From Bog-756 sp963727075 (GTDB lineage Bacteria > Actinomycetota > Acidimicrobiia > Acidimicrobiales > RAAP-2), in assembly GCA_963727075.1 (NCBI GenBank), contig CAVSET010000001.1:124001-188000 (forward strand): a stretch of DNA of 64,000 nt, in the 5' to 3' direction. The notes under the pieces are model-generated. The model worked only from the letters and a program-made list of their open reading frames with translations, was not told where the DNA came from and searched no databases. Position 1 is the first letter of the stretch. Every line of letters starts with the position of its first letter. Below, piece after piece: positions 39,256-47,547 of the stretch. The position numbers and the translations under genes were made by a program.

Positions 39256-39900
39256 ATGGCCGTAACGGAACGCAGTTGCGACGATGCTGCGCTTGCAGGC
39301 AACTCAGAGTCCGGAAGTCCCCCGGACGGCAGGGGCCGATCAGATGTCGCACCCGACGGCGATGCTGTGATGCACCTCATTGAAGCCGGTTGTGCCCTTC
39401 ATCGAGCCTGCGTGGCGCTGGAAGCCATGGCCGTCGCCACGACACGGACCGACGATGCCTCGGGTACCGACGGCAACGGCCCATACATTGAGAGCAGATT
39501 GACCTCAACGTTGAGAGAGGTCAGGAGGGCAAAGGCACGCATCGATCGTGTAAACGCCACCCTCGGCGGAGCGCCCAACAGAGACGATGCACGATCAACG
39601 CCCGGCACCCCCGAGATGACGAGCGAAGGTTTCGCTGAGGTTGATGTCACCTCATCAACGATCGAGGACCGCCTCGCAGATCTTGTGCAACGTATTGGCG
39701 ACGATCTGAACCGCACGGTCGTCCGTGCGACCTTCGAAACGGCTCTGGTGCTGCAGGGCGCGCTTCAGTTCGACTGCGAACCCGCCGCTGTTCAACGCAT
39801 CGAATCTGCGATTGAGCTGCTCGACGAAACCATCAGGCAGACCCGAACATTTGTGTTTGACCTCCAGACCGTGGTGGCGAAGCCCGCGGAAGGACGCTGA
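39256..39900 (+). CDS. protein with histidine-kinase-like dimerisation segment lacking the histidine
   Basis: 214 residues, ATG at 39256 with GAGGAG upstream. The C-terminal 60 residues (RIGDDLNRTVVRATFETALVLQGAL, then RIESAIELLDETIRQTRTFVFDL) resemble the HisKA_3 dimerisation helices of DevS/NarL-type kinases (usual form ARDLHDTVIQRLFATGLSLQ, ... LDETIRQIRTTIFDL), but the phospho-accepting His is Asn and no ATPase domain follows. The first 130 residues are helical with several acidic stretches. It may be a dimerisation or decoy partner for a kinase. It lies 15 bp before the interrupted zinc-ribbon gene. Confidence 0.65.
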   Translation: MAVTERSCDDAALAGNSESGSPPDGRGRSDVAPDGDAVMHLIEAGCALHRACVALEAMAVATTRTDDASGTDGNGPYIESRLTSTLREVRRAKARIDRVNATLGGAPNRDDARSTPGTPEMTSEGFAEVDVTSSTIEDRLADLVQRIGDDLNRTVVRATFETALVLQGALQFDCEPAAVQRIESAIELLDETIRQTRTFVFDLQTVVAKPAEGR

Positions 39901-39915
39901 ATCGGAACGAGAATT

Positions 39916-40049
39916 ATGAGACATAGTCGTGCTATCCCCAACTGCGAGAACTGTGAGTCGAATACTGGGGTGCGCAACATCAAACGGCAGCCGGAGATGG
40001 GTGGTGACAGCCATCGCTGCTTCTTCTGTGGTGCCGAGTGGCCAATCGT
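39916..40049 (+). pseudogene. zinc-ribbon gene, 5' half, interrupted by an IS256-family element
   Basis: The start MRHSRAIPNCENCESNTGV and CFFCGAEW give two CxxC knuckles, a zinc-ribbon-like pair. The frame enters the IS element at 40050 and then runs 61 codons of antisense transposase. The remainder of the gene lies at 41479-41614. Confidence 0.7.
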
Positions 40050-41470
40050 GAGAAATAGTCAAGACCTGTGGATGAGGTTCCTGTCGAACTACGCGGCGAC
40101 CTCGGTGTCCTGCTCCTCTGATCTCTCGACCATCACCCCCTTCTCGAATTTGACGCCGGCACGAACGAGGGCGACGAGCTCCGGTGCGTTGACAGCCCGC
40201 CACCGAGTCTGGGCCGACTCGATGAGCTTGTAGGCCATGGCCAGACCGGCGGTCCGTGAGCCTGGTCCCTTGGTGACCTTGGTCCGCAGCCGCACGGTGG
40301 CGAAGGTGGACTCGATGGGGTTGGTGGTCTTCAGGTGGATCCAGTGCTCGGCGGGGAAGTCGAAGAACGCCAGCAATGGACCTTGGTCCCTGGTGATCTT
40401 CTCGACCGCCTTCGGCCACTTGGCCTCGTAGTCCTCGGCGAAGCGCTCTATGGCCTTCTCCGCGTGCTCTCGGTCCTCGGCGTCACGGACCTCTTGGAGT
40501 GCCGCACGAGCGGCGGGCTGGGCCGACTTGGGCAGCGCGTTCATCACGTTGGCCATCTTGTGCACCCAGCACCGCTGGTGGACGGTGTCGGGGAAGACCT
40601 CGCCCAACGCTCCCCAGAAGCCGAGGGCACCGTCACCCACGGCGAGCACCGGGGCGGCCATGCCGCGCCGCCTCAGACCCCGCAGGACGTCGGCCCAGGA
40701 CTCGGTGGACTCTCGGTGTCCGTCGCTGATCGACACCAGCTCCTTGGTCCCGTCGGTCCGGACACCCACGATGACCAGGGCGCACAGACGAGCCTCCTCG
40801 AGGCGGACGTTGAAGTGGATCCCGTCGGCCCAGAGGTAGACGTAGTCGACGTCCTTGAGCGACCGGTGGGAGAACTGGTCCCGCTCCTTCTGCCACTCGG
40901 TGGTGAGCCGGGTGACCACCGAGGCGGACAGCCCGGCGGCCGAACCGAAGAACTCCTCCAAGGCGGGGACGAAGTCCCCCGAGCTCATCCCGTGGAGGTA
41001 CATCAAGGGGAGCACCTCGGCCACCTTCGGTGACTTGCGGGCCCAGGGAGGCAGGATCGAGCTGGCGAACCGCATGCGCTCACCGGTCCCCTCGTCGACC
41101 CGGCGGTCGTTGACCCTTGGAGCCCGGACCTCGAGCGGTCCCGCTCCGGTGACCAGCGAACGAGGCTCTGCGTGCCCATTGCGGACCACCAGGCGACGGC
41201 CGTGCTCATCGACCTCGCAGGCCAGGCTCGACACATAGCCGTCGACCTCGGCTTCGAGGGCTGCGGCCAGCATCCGCCGTGCTCCCTCGGCCACGATCGC
41301 ATCGAGGCTGCTGCGATGAGCTCCGCGCCCGTGGCCTCATCAACATGTACTCTCAACATTGGCGTTCCTTCCTGCCAGCGTCTCACCGCCGGCGAACTTG
41401 TTTTGGTCAACCAGGAAGGTACGTCGCGCCTTCGTTCAGGTGGTGCATCCACAGGTTTCGGTTATAACTG
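40050..41470 (-). mobile_element. IS256-family element with 8-bp target duplication
   Basis: The ends are inverted repeats of about 25 bp (18 identities), both carrying ACCTGTGGATG. The 8-bp target duplication CCAATCGT lies at 40042-40049 and 41471-41478. The single transposase gene reads leftward. The ends and duplication are intact, which suggests a fairly recent insertion. Confidence 0.88.
40089..41359 (-). CDS. IS256-family (Mutator-type) transposase, frame break near the N-terminus
   Basis: DDE transposase of the Mutator superfamily: PPWARKSPKVAEVLPLMYLHGMSSGDFVPALEEFFG, a catalytic region with VYLWADGIHFNVRLEEARL (first Asp), AVGDGALGFWGAL (second Asp) and a C-terminal TTNPIESTFATVRLRT with the Glu. 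The likely start is the ATG at 41359 (MLRVHVDEATGAELIAAA), but the frame changes near 41305, so the intact open frame begins at a GTG at 41294. If the break is real, transposition may be reduced or the GTG used. Confidence 0.9.
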
Positions 41471-41478
41471 CCAATCGT

Positions 41479-41614
41479 CGAGTCTGAAGCCTTTGACCAA
41501 GGGATGTTTGGCCACTCTGTGCGGCTTGGGAAGATGATGCCGAAACTGCGATACTCAGCACCTGTCGTGTCCACCGAGAGAGCGTCGAACCTCGGGCCTT
41601 CTGGGCCCAGATGA
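41479..41614 (+). pseudogene. zinc-ribbon gene, 3' half
   Basis: Removing 40050-41470 and one copy of the 8-bp duplication joins 39916-40049 to 41479-41614 in frame and gives an 89-residue protein ending SNLGPSGPR and a TGA at 41612. The continuity of frame supports that these two pieces were one gene. Confidence 0.7.
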
Positions 41615-41840
41615 TATGGCCCCAACGTGGGTCGGGAGCGTCCACATGAGCCCTCTGATTCGGTAAGGATCAGCCGGTTAAGCGAGATTCAGAATGTTGC
41701 AATCAAACGACGGTCCTAACCCGGCTTTGGAAAGGCTCTACTTACTCACTCCAAGTCCGACCCCTCAGAAATGACCGTGTGCCGGAGGTAGCTCCTTACC
41801 TGAGCTTCCCCCGGTCCAGCGGACAGGTTGGTTGTGTTGA

Positions 41841-42722
41841 TCATGCCGCAACTGCAACGGGCGTGTGGGCTCGTTCATAGTCGATAGGGCTGAGCATTCC
41901 GCAGTAGGAGTGCCGCCTCGACGGGTTGTACCAGGCCTCGATCCAATCGAACATGGCGAGAGCCAGCTGCTTGCGTGTGTCCCAACGGTGCTCGTCGAGC
42001 AACTCGATCTGCAGCGTGCCGAAGAAGCTCTCGATGGCGCTGTTGTCGAAGCAGTCGCCGATAGCGCCCATGGAGCCGAGCAGTCCGGCAGCTCTGAGGC
42101 GTCGGCCGAAGGCCCACGAGGTGTATTGGGATCCGTGATCGGAATGGGCCACCGTCCGGCCTTTGGGCGGTCGTCGTCGCCAGATGGCCATCTGGACGGC
42201 GTCGACCACGAGCTCGGAGCGGATGTGATCGGCAATGGACCAGCCGACTACCCGACGGCTCCAGGCGTCGAGAACGACGGCCAGGTAGACCTTGCCTTCG
42301 GCGGTCGGGTGCTCGGTGACGTCCATGACCCACAGACGATCCGGTTCGGTGGGGTTGAAGTTGCGCTGGACCAGGTCCTCGGCCGGGGTGGCCTCGGGAT
42401 CACGCCGGGTGCAGCCCCGTCCCTTGCGCCGGTGGATGCCCACGATGCTGGCCTGGGCCATGAGCCGGGCCACCCGCTTGCGGGAACACCGCTGACCTTG
42501 GCCCAAGACCAGCTCGGCATGGACCCGTGGGGACCCATAGGAGCGCCGTGACATCGCATGAATGTCGAAGACGGTGTCGGTGAGCACGGCATCTGCCCAG
42601 TCCCGGTCAGACACCGGGTTGGCCTGCCAGGCATAGAAGCCCGAGGTGGACACCCCCATGACCCGACAACACGCCACCACCGGCAGGTCCGAGCAGCGCT
42701 GGGCGATGAAGGTGTACGTCAT
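41841..42722 (-). CDS. IS3-family transposase OrfB (DDE integrase)
   Basis: 293 residues with the HTH_21 segment (YGSPRVHAEL) and an rve DDE core: LWVMDVTEH (D), AHSDHGSQYTS (D) and DNSAIESFFGTLQIELL (E), ending RRHSYCGMLSPIDYE. The ATG overlaps the orfA stop in AAAATGA, a site where IS3 elements often make an OrfAB fusion by -1 frameshift. Confidence 0.94.
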   Translation of the reverse strand: MTYTFIAQRCSDLPVVACCRVMGVSTSGFYAWQANPVSDRDWADAVLTDTVFDIHAMSRRSYGSPRVHAELVLGQGQRCSRKRVARLMAQASIVGIHRRKGRGCTRRDPEATPAEDLVQRNFNPTEPDRLWVMDVTEHPTAEGKVYLAVVLDAWSRRVVGWSIADHIRSELVVDAVQMAIWRRRPPKGRTVAHSDHGSQYTSWAFGRRLRAAGLLGSMGAIGDCFDNSAIESFFGTLQIELLDEHRWDTRKQLALAMFDWIEAWYNPSRRHSYCGMLSPIDYERAHTPVAVAA

Positions 42723-42829
42723 TTTGGGAGGACGCTCTCCCGGGCGAAGTAGGCAGCAGCCCGTCGAAGGATCTCGTTCTCCATCTCGGTGACCCGCAGC
42801 TTCCGGCGCAGCTCAACCAACTCGGCTCG
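42719..42829 (-). pseudogene. IS3 orfA, C-terminal part
   Basis: Encodes RAELVELRRKLRVTEMENEILRRAAAYFARESVLPK, the leucine-zipper tail of IS3 OrfA, cut off from its start by the nested element. The reading frame continues into 44259-44444 when the guest and one copy of the 9-bp duplication are removed. Confidence 0.85.
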
Positions 42830-44258
42830 GGCCACGTCCAGACTCGTGGTGTAACGACGACCACCACATCGGTCTTCGATTGTAGTTCTAACTGACGTTG
42901 GCGAGTTCGGCCAGATCCACCTCCTCACTCGCTCCCTCGATGGTCCGGAGCCGAGCCTTGGCCATGGATTCGACCCCCATGTAGCGCCGGGCGACAGCCC
43001 ATTCGTCGTGCTGTTCTGCCAGCACCGCACCGACCAGCCGCAAGACGGCCGGGCGGTTGGGGAAGATGCCGACGACGTCGGTGCGCCGGCGAATCTCCCG
43101 GTTGAGCCGCTCCTGGGGGTTGTTGGACCAGACCTGGCGCCAGTGCTCCTTTGGGAACGAGGAGAAGGCCAGGATGTCGGCTTCTGCCTCGACGAGCATG
43201 GTGGCGGCGTCGGGGAAACGCTCGGCGAGCTGGTCGACCACCCGGGCATGCTGGGCATGGACCTGTTCGGCGTCGGGCTGCTCGAAGATCGAGCGGATGA
43301 GGGCCCCGACCATGGACTGGGCGGTCTTCGGCACTCGGGTGTGCACGTTGCGCACGAAATGGACCCGGCAGCGCTGCCAGCAGGCTCCGGGCAGCACCGA
43401 GGCGATGGCGTCGACCAGGCCCTGGTGGGCGTCGGAGACGACCAAGGCCACCCCGGACAGTCCTCGGGCCACCAACCCCCGGAGGAAGGCGGTCCAGCCG
43501 GCACCGTCCTCGGTGGTGATGAGGTCGACACCCAGGATCTCCCGGTGTCCGTCGGCGTTCACCCCGGTGGCGATCACCACGGCCACGTTCACGATCCGGC
43601 CACCCTCTCGGACCTTCTGGGTCAGGGCGTCCACCCAGATGTAGGTGTAAGGACCAGCGTCGAGGGGCCGGTTGCGGAATGCTGTCACCGTCTCGTCCAG
43701 GGACTTGGCCAGCTCGGAGACCTGGGACTTGGAGATGCCGGTGATCCCCATCGACTTCACCACGTCGTCGACCCTCCTGGTCGAGACCCCTTCCACGTAG
43801 CACTGGGCCACCACGGCGACCAAAGCTCTCTCGGCCCGGCGGCGGGGCTCGATCAACCAGTCCGGGAAGTAGCTGCCCGAGCGGAGCTTCGGGATGGCCA
43901 GGTCGATCGTGCCCGCTCGGGTGTCCCAGCGCCGGGATCGGTAGCCGTTCCTCGAGTTCACCCGGTCCTCGGTGACCTCCCCGTAGTGGGCATTGCACAG
44001 GCCGCTGGCCTCGGCGTTCATCAGCACCTCGGCGAAGCTCTGGACCATGGATCGCAGCAGGTCGGGGTCGGCTTCTTCGAGGTACTTGCGCAGCAGGTCC
44101 GCCGCGCCCATCGTGTTGGTGACTTCCACCGCATCTTCTCCTTCGTGTTCTTTGGACGGAACTTGAAGATTGATGCGGTGGTCGTCGCGTCAGGGGGATG
44201 GTTGGCTCAAGGCGAGCTCACCGGGCCCGAGGCGTACACCACGTGCGTGGACGTGAAC
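42830..44258 (-). mobile_element. nested IS256-family element with 9-bp target duplication
   Basis: Inverted ends GGCCACGTCCAGACTCGTGG (42830) and, on the other strand, GTTCACGTCCACGCACGTGG (44258). The 9-bp duplication CTCGGCTCG is at 42821-42829 and 44259-44267. The element inserted into orfA of the surrounding IS3 and is therefore younger than it. It is not closely related to the IS256-family copy at 40050. Confidence 0.88.
42888..44129 (-). CDS. IS256-family transposase of the nested element
   Basis: 413 residues, uninterrupted. N-terminal AEASGLCNAHYGEVTEDRVNSRNGYRSRRWDTRAGTIDLAIPKLRSGSYFPDWL; catalytic region with YIWVDALTQKVREGGRI (D), LVVSDAHQGLVDAI (D) and NNPQERLNREIRRRTDVVGIFPN (E). 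Its sequence class differs from the first IS256-family transposase in the window. Confidence 0.95.
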   Translation of the reverse strand: MEVTNTMGAADLLRKYLEEADPDLLRSMVQSFAEVLMNAEASGLCNAHYGEVTEDRVNSRNGYRSRRWDTRAGTIDLAIPKLRSGSYFPDWLIEPRRRAERALVAVVAQCYVEGVSTRRVDDVVKSMGITGISKSQVSELAKSLDETVTAFRNRPLDAGPYTYIWVDALTQKVREGGRIVNVAVVIATGVNADGHREILGVDLITTEDGAGWTAFLRGLVARGLSGVALVVSDAHQGLVDAIASVLPGACWQRCRVHFVRNVHTRVPKTAQSMVGALIRSIFEQPDAEQVHAQHARVVDQLAERFPDAATMLVEAEADILAFSSFPKEHWRQVWSNNPQERLNREIRRRTDVVGIFPNRPAVLRLVGAVLAEQHDEWAVARRYMGVESMAKARLRTIEGASEEVDLAELANVS

Positions 44259-44444
44259 CTCGGCTCGCTCCGAAGTGGTGACTCCCTCCTTGCGGCCTTC
44301 GTCGACGTCGGCCTTGGCCACCCAGTTACGCAGGCAGCTCTCGGAGATCCCAAGATCGTGGGCCAGCTCGGCCATCGGCTTGGCCCGTTCCCGGGCCAGT
44401 TCGATGGCTCGAGCGCGGAACTCCGGCGGATGAGGTCGTGGCAT
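44259..44444 (-). pseudogene. IS3 orfA, N-terminal part
   Basis: MPRPHPPEFRARAIELARERAKPMAELAHDLGISESCLRNWVAKADVDEGRKEGVTTSE is a typical IS3 OrfA helix-turn-helix. The frame runs on into the guest element to 44190. Joined with 42719-42820 it would encode about 95 residues. Confidence 0.87.
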
Positions 44445-44508
44445 CAAGGACTCCTTCCCGAGGTGCTACCACCTCAGTTCAGGTGTCCGTCAAACCGGGG
44501 GATGCTCA

Positions 44509-44894
44509 ACCTCACCTAACCGACGGTCAAGGGCAGACTGAACGATGACTTCTGGAGATCCCAATCCGGCTACGCACGGTTGAACACAGGTCGTCACGGC
44601 ACGCCCTCGGGCAGATACGGGCAAGATCAACCTCGCCCGGCGGTGCACGGCCCCGCTCCTTCAGACATGCCGCTAAGGCCGGTCCCATTCGGATCGGAAC
44701 GTCCGTGGCCCATTCCTCGATGGTGCCTTTCCGGTGGTCAAGAGATCCTCGTCTGAGCAGGACAGGCACTTCGAGCACCCTCCCAAGCCTCGGCTACGAT
44801 GACGCAATCCCGTTGTAGGAATCGATTCAGCGTTGCTACTTCGGTTGCTACTTGAAACAACTAACTTGGAGGGAAATGGCCCTCTGAACAGCTA
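44509..44894. other. no recognisable gene
   Basis: About 385 bp between the IS3 right end and the tRNA. A leftward frame at 44527-44778 has no family resemblance. The last 70 bp must hold the tRNA promoter. Confidence 0.5.
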
Positions 44895-44968
44895 CGGGGG
44901 CGTAGCTCAGCTGGTAGAGCGCTTGACTGGCAGTCAAGAGGTTCGTGGGTTCGAGTCCCATCGCCTCC
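44895..44968 (+). tRNA. tRNA-Ala(GGC)
   Basis: Folds as a full cloverleaf: acceptor GGGGGCG paired with CGCCTCC, D-stem GCTC/GAGC, anticodon stem CTTGA/TCAAG with loop CTGGCAG (anticodon GGC), T-stem GTGGG/CCCAT with TTCGAGT loop, discriminator A. The CCA end is not encoded. It decodes GCC and GCU alanine codons. No duplicated 3' end was seen nearby. Confidence 0.93.
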
Positions 44969-45028
44969 ACTCGGAAGTTGCAGGTCAGATGGCGTGCAGA
45001 CTTCGGGCAGCTCCCACGAGCACTGAGC

Positions 45029-45403
45029 TTAGCGGCGAGCCAGACGGCGGCCGCTCTCCGTATTGATTGGTGTGTAGTTGAGCTCGAAGTGGTGATACAG
45101 CGTTGACTCGTCGGCCTGAGAGAGTTCATCGCCGTGCATCTCGATGTCAGGCGCAGATCGCACCTGGTCCTTGGTTACCGCCACCTGCAAATCATCGGGA
45201 CCGACTTGGATTCCGCCCAACGGAACAAAGGTCAGGTGTCGGCCGATGACGCCCTCCTTAACCGTTGCGAACTGCGGCACGTCGGTCTCGACGTCAACGT
45301 AGACATCCTGTAACTTGCCGATCTTCTCGCCATAGCGATCGATGAGCATTTTGCCGTGCCAATCGGCCACATTCCATTGGGCCTGTCCCGGATCATCGGT
45401 CAT
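45029..45403 (-). CDS. PRC-barrel domain protein
   Basis: 124 residues: WHGKMLIDRYGEKIGKLQDVYVDVETDVPQFATVKEGVIGRHLTFVPLGGIQVGPDDLQVAVTKDQVRSAP is a PRC-barrel beta fold as in RimM-like and stress-related proteins. The ATG at 45403 follows GGGAGGAG. The C-terminus is short and charged. Function unknown. Confidence 0.85.
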   Translation of the reverse strand: MTDDPGQAQWNVADWHGKMLIDRYGEKIGKLQDVYVDVETDVPQFATVKEGVIGRHLTFVPLGGIQVGPDDLQVAVTKDQVRSAPDIEMHGDELSQADESTLYHHFELNYTPINTESGRRLARR

Positions 45404-45536
45404 GTCAGTCTCCTCCCCGTCTTCGAGCACAGCCTACCGATCACACTCGCAAAAGCGCCCCGCACCCACAGGTGTTGTGGGGCAGAGGTGCCTGCAGCTA
45501 TTGACCTTGACCGCACGTGGGCCAACAATCGGATGT

Positions 45537-45893
45537 ATGGCTAGTGCTGAGGTCGATACCTATCTGGCAGACGTCGAGGAACCGAAGCGGTCTACTCTGC
45601 AGCGCCTGCGTCAGACGATCCTTGAGGTGATTCCCGATGCAGAGGAAGGGATCTCATATGGAGTCCCAGCCTTCAGAGTCCAAGGCAAGGTAGTCGCCGG
45701 ATTTGCGGCGTTCAAGAACCATCTCAGCTTTCTGCCCCATAGCGGGTCCGTGTTTCCCGCCCTACGAGATGAACTGGGTGCGTACAAGACCTCGTCGGGT
45801 GCGCTTCAGTTCCCGATCGACTCGGCGCTGCCGAAGTCTCTCGTCGAACAACTGATTCGCGTGCGAGTTGCCCAGGCGTTTCCTGACCGGTAG
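45537..45893 (+). CDS. DUF1801 (YdhG-like) domain protein
   Basis: 118 residues. EVDTYLADVEEPKRSTLQRLRQTILEVIPDAEEGISYGVPAFRVQGKVVAGFAAFKNHLSFLPHSG matches the YdhG/DUF1801 fold, members of which have been linked to iron delivery in Bacillus (Fra). The role here is unknown. It is divergent from the PRC-barrel gene. Confidence 0.87.
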   Translation: MASAEVDTYLADVEEPKRSTLQRLRQTILEVIPDAEEGISYGVPAFRVQGKVVAGFAAFKNHLSFLPHSGSVFPALRDELGAYKTSSGALQFPIDSALPKSLVEQLIRVRVAQAFPDR

Positions 45894-45929
45894 GACCTGG
45901 CCGCCGCTGACCCGGTGGTATGGGGCACC

Positions 45930-46193
45930 TCAGACGTGCGCGAACACCTCGCGGATCGTCACATTGAGCAGGGTGACCCCCGGCATTGGGGGCAGCGGAT
46001 ATTGAACAGCCTTCTCTGCGTATTCCTTGGTCTCGAAGACGAGGACCGACGTCCCGATGCCGTCGACCGGCTCCAGCCAATAGCCGCTCACGATGCCCGG
46101 GGCGCGGGAAACCACGGCTTCCCTGGCTTCAGGAAGGAGGAGCCGCGCCTCTTCAGGATTCTCAATCTGGACGTTGGCAACGATGGCGTACAT
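45930..46193 (-). CDS. small dimeric alpha/beta-barrel (ABM-like) protein
   Basis: 87 residues with the ferredoxin-like pattern of ABM or stress-responsive dimeric barrels: YAIVANVQIENPEEARLLLPEAREAVVSRAPGIVSGYWLEPVDGIGTSVLVFETKEYAEKAV. No catalytic residues stand out. It is convergent with the DUF1801 gene. Confidence 0.7.
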   Translation of the reverse strand: MYAIVANVQIENPEEARLLLPEAREAVVSRAPGIVSGYWLEPVDGIGTSVLVFETKEYAEKAVQYPLPPMPGVTLLNVTIREVFAHV

Positions 46194-46313
46194 TTGGTCC
46201 CTCCACTAGTCATCGGCACGAATAGTGCCGACTGGTCCCGAGTGGCAGGGTCCAGTTCGTCACGGAGACCCTGCGGCATCGCCGTGAGTATCCCACCCAA
46301 CTGATGTGATGAA

Positions 46314-46404
46314 GGGGCGGGGCCTCCGCCCCTCGTGAAGATTCGAGCGCCGTGAGCGACACTCGGGTTTCCACAAACACCCTCGACAAGAGGAGGAGGC
46401 CCCT
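46314..46404 (+). ncRNA. structured leader upstream of IS110 transposase A
   Basis: A hairpin with arms GGGGCGG and CCGCCCC (loop GGCCT) lies at 46314-46332. The overlapping GGGGCCTCC (46319-46327) is exactly complementary to GGAGGCCCC at 46395-46403, which contains the ribosome-binding site of the ATG at 46405. The two pairings exclude each other. The same layout exists at copy B with a compensating base-pair change. It may be a regulatory leader or part of a bridge RNA. Confidence 0.55.
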
Positions 46405-47424
46405 ATGGAACGACAGTACGTCGGAATCGACCTGCACCGCCGCAGCTCGACCATCTATCGCATGGCCGAAGACGGCGAGGTGCTCGGCTGTACGCGCATC
46501 CCGAGCCAGCCCTTCGAACTGGCCCAGGCCATGGCCAAGGCGGGTGAGGCTCCCGAAGTGGTCCTCGAGTCCACCTATGGCTGGTACTGGGCGGCGGACC
46601 TCCTTCAGGAGATGGGTGCCCACGTGCACCTGGCCCACGCCTTGGGCAACAACTGGGGCCACCGCCGGGTGAAGAACGATGAGCTCGACGCCAAGGACCT
46701 GGCCGCCATGCTCCGGCTCGGACGCTTGGCCGAGGGCTGGATCGCCCCACCCGAGACCCGTGAGCTCCGAGAGCTCGTGCGTTACCGGTTCTCCTTGGTC
46801 CGCCACCGCACCAGCGCCAAAGCCCAGATCCACGGGGTCATGGCGAAGAACGGCATCCTGCCGGTGGTGGGTGAGCTGTGGGGTCCGAGCGGCACCGCCC
46901 AGCTCGACAACCTCGATCTCCCGGTGGCCTACACCGTGCGCATCGAGTCGCTCCGGGACCTCCTGGAGATCTATGACCGGGAGATCACCATGCTGGATGG
47001 TCACATCCACCGTGCGCTGAAAGAGGACCCCGGCTATCGGGCCCTCGTCAAGCTCCCCGGGGTCGGAAAGGTCATCGCCGCCATCTTCGTGGCCGAGATC
47101 GGCGACATCACCCGCTTCGACAGCCCGAAGAAGCTCTGCTCGTGGGCCGGACTCACCCCCAAGCACCGAGAGTCCGACCAGACGGTCCACCGCGGGTCCA
47201 TCACCAAGCAGGGGTCACCCCTCGTGCGCTGGGCGGCGATCGAGGCGGTCGGCAACTACCGGGCCCGGGGCAACGAGAAGCTGCGGGCCGACTACCTGCG
47301 CATCGCCGAGCGCCGGGGCAGGTACAAGGCACGCGTCGCCGTGGCGCGGAAGCTCTTGACCCTCGTCTATTACGGGCTCCGAGACGGCGAGGTCCGCTGT
47401 CTCGAAGCCCCCGAGGCCGCGTGA
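46405..47424 (+). CDS. IS110-family transposase (DEDD recombinase), copy A
   Basis: 339 residues. The N-terminal RuvC-like domain begins YVGIDLHRRSSTIYRM (first Asp) and continues with WGHRRVKNDELDAKDLAAMLRLGRL (further acidic residues). The C-terminal Tnp domain has LVKLPGVGKVIAAIFVAEIGDITRFDSPKKLCSWAGLTP and KQGSPLVRWAAIEAV with the serine nucleophile. Recent work shows IS110 recombinases use an element-encoded bridge RNA to pair target and donor DNA. A paralogous copy is at 61745-62758. Confidence 0.95.
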   Translation: MERQYVGIDLHRRSSTIYRMAEDGEVLGCTRIPSQPFELAQAMAKAGEAPEVVLESTYGWYWAADLLQEMGAHVHLAHALGNNWGHRRVKNDELDAKDLAAMLRLGRLAEGWIAPPETRELRELVRYRFSLVRHRTSAKAQIHGVMAKNGILPVVGELWGPSGTAQLDNLDLPVAYTVRIESLRDLLEIYDREITMLDGHIHRALKEDPGYRALVKLPGVGKVIAAIFVAEIGDITRFDSPKKLCSWAGLTPKHRESDQTVHRGSITKQGSPLVRWAAIEAVGNYRARGNEKLRADYLRIAERRGRYKARVAVARKLLTLVYYGLRDGEVRCLEAPEAA

Positions 47425-47547
47425 GCGGCGGACACGGTCCGGCGCGAGCTCGACTATCGCCGTGGCCCGCCGCTGCGTGGCGTGGCCGGCCTACCTGATT
47501 GAGCCCGCCGGACCGTGGCCGAACCCCATCATGTCGGCAATCGACGA
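47425..47547 (+). ncRNA. conserved 3' flank of IS110 copy A, candidate bridge-RNA segment
   Basis: Noncoding sequence after the stop that is similar to the flank of copy B (shared GCGAGCTCG, TGATTGAGCCCG and CCATG-type blocks in the same order and spacing). Such conservation outside the coding region points to a functional end or RNA. No structure model was made. Confidence 0.4.

Larger units (their letters stand above)
41801..44508 (-). mobile_element. IS3-family element carrying a nested IS256-family element
   Basis: Terminal inverted repeats of 25 bp begin TGAGCTTCCCCCGG (41801) and, on the other strand, TGAGCATCCCCCGG (44508), both followed by a CGGACA block. The flanking 3-bp ACC (41798-41800 and 44509-44511) is the probable target duplication. 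orfA is split by the second element at 42830-44258; orfB is intact. Without the guest the element would be about 1.27 kb, usual for IS3. Confidence 0.87.
46301..47547 (+). mobile_element. IS110-family element, copy A (limits approximate)
   Basis: The transposase gene is flanked by noncoding segments that recur at the second IS110 copy: upstream from about GATGTGATGAAGG (46302) and downstream to about 47547. IS110 elements lack clear terminal repeats and make no target duplication, so the ends are estimated from the limit of similarity between the two copies. Confidence 0.75.

Noticed and set aside
44895..44968. tRNA-Ala as integration site of a genomic island
   Set aside because: No integrase gene and no second copy of the tRNA 3' end was found in the window.
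44833..45066. ORF reading VAQLVERLTGSQEVRGFESHRLH
   Set aside because: This is the usual false translation of a tRNA gene; the segment folds as tRNA-Ala(GGC).
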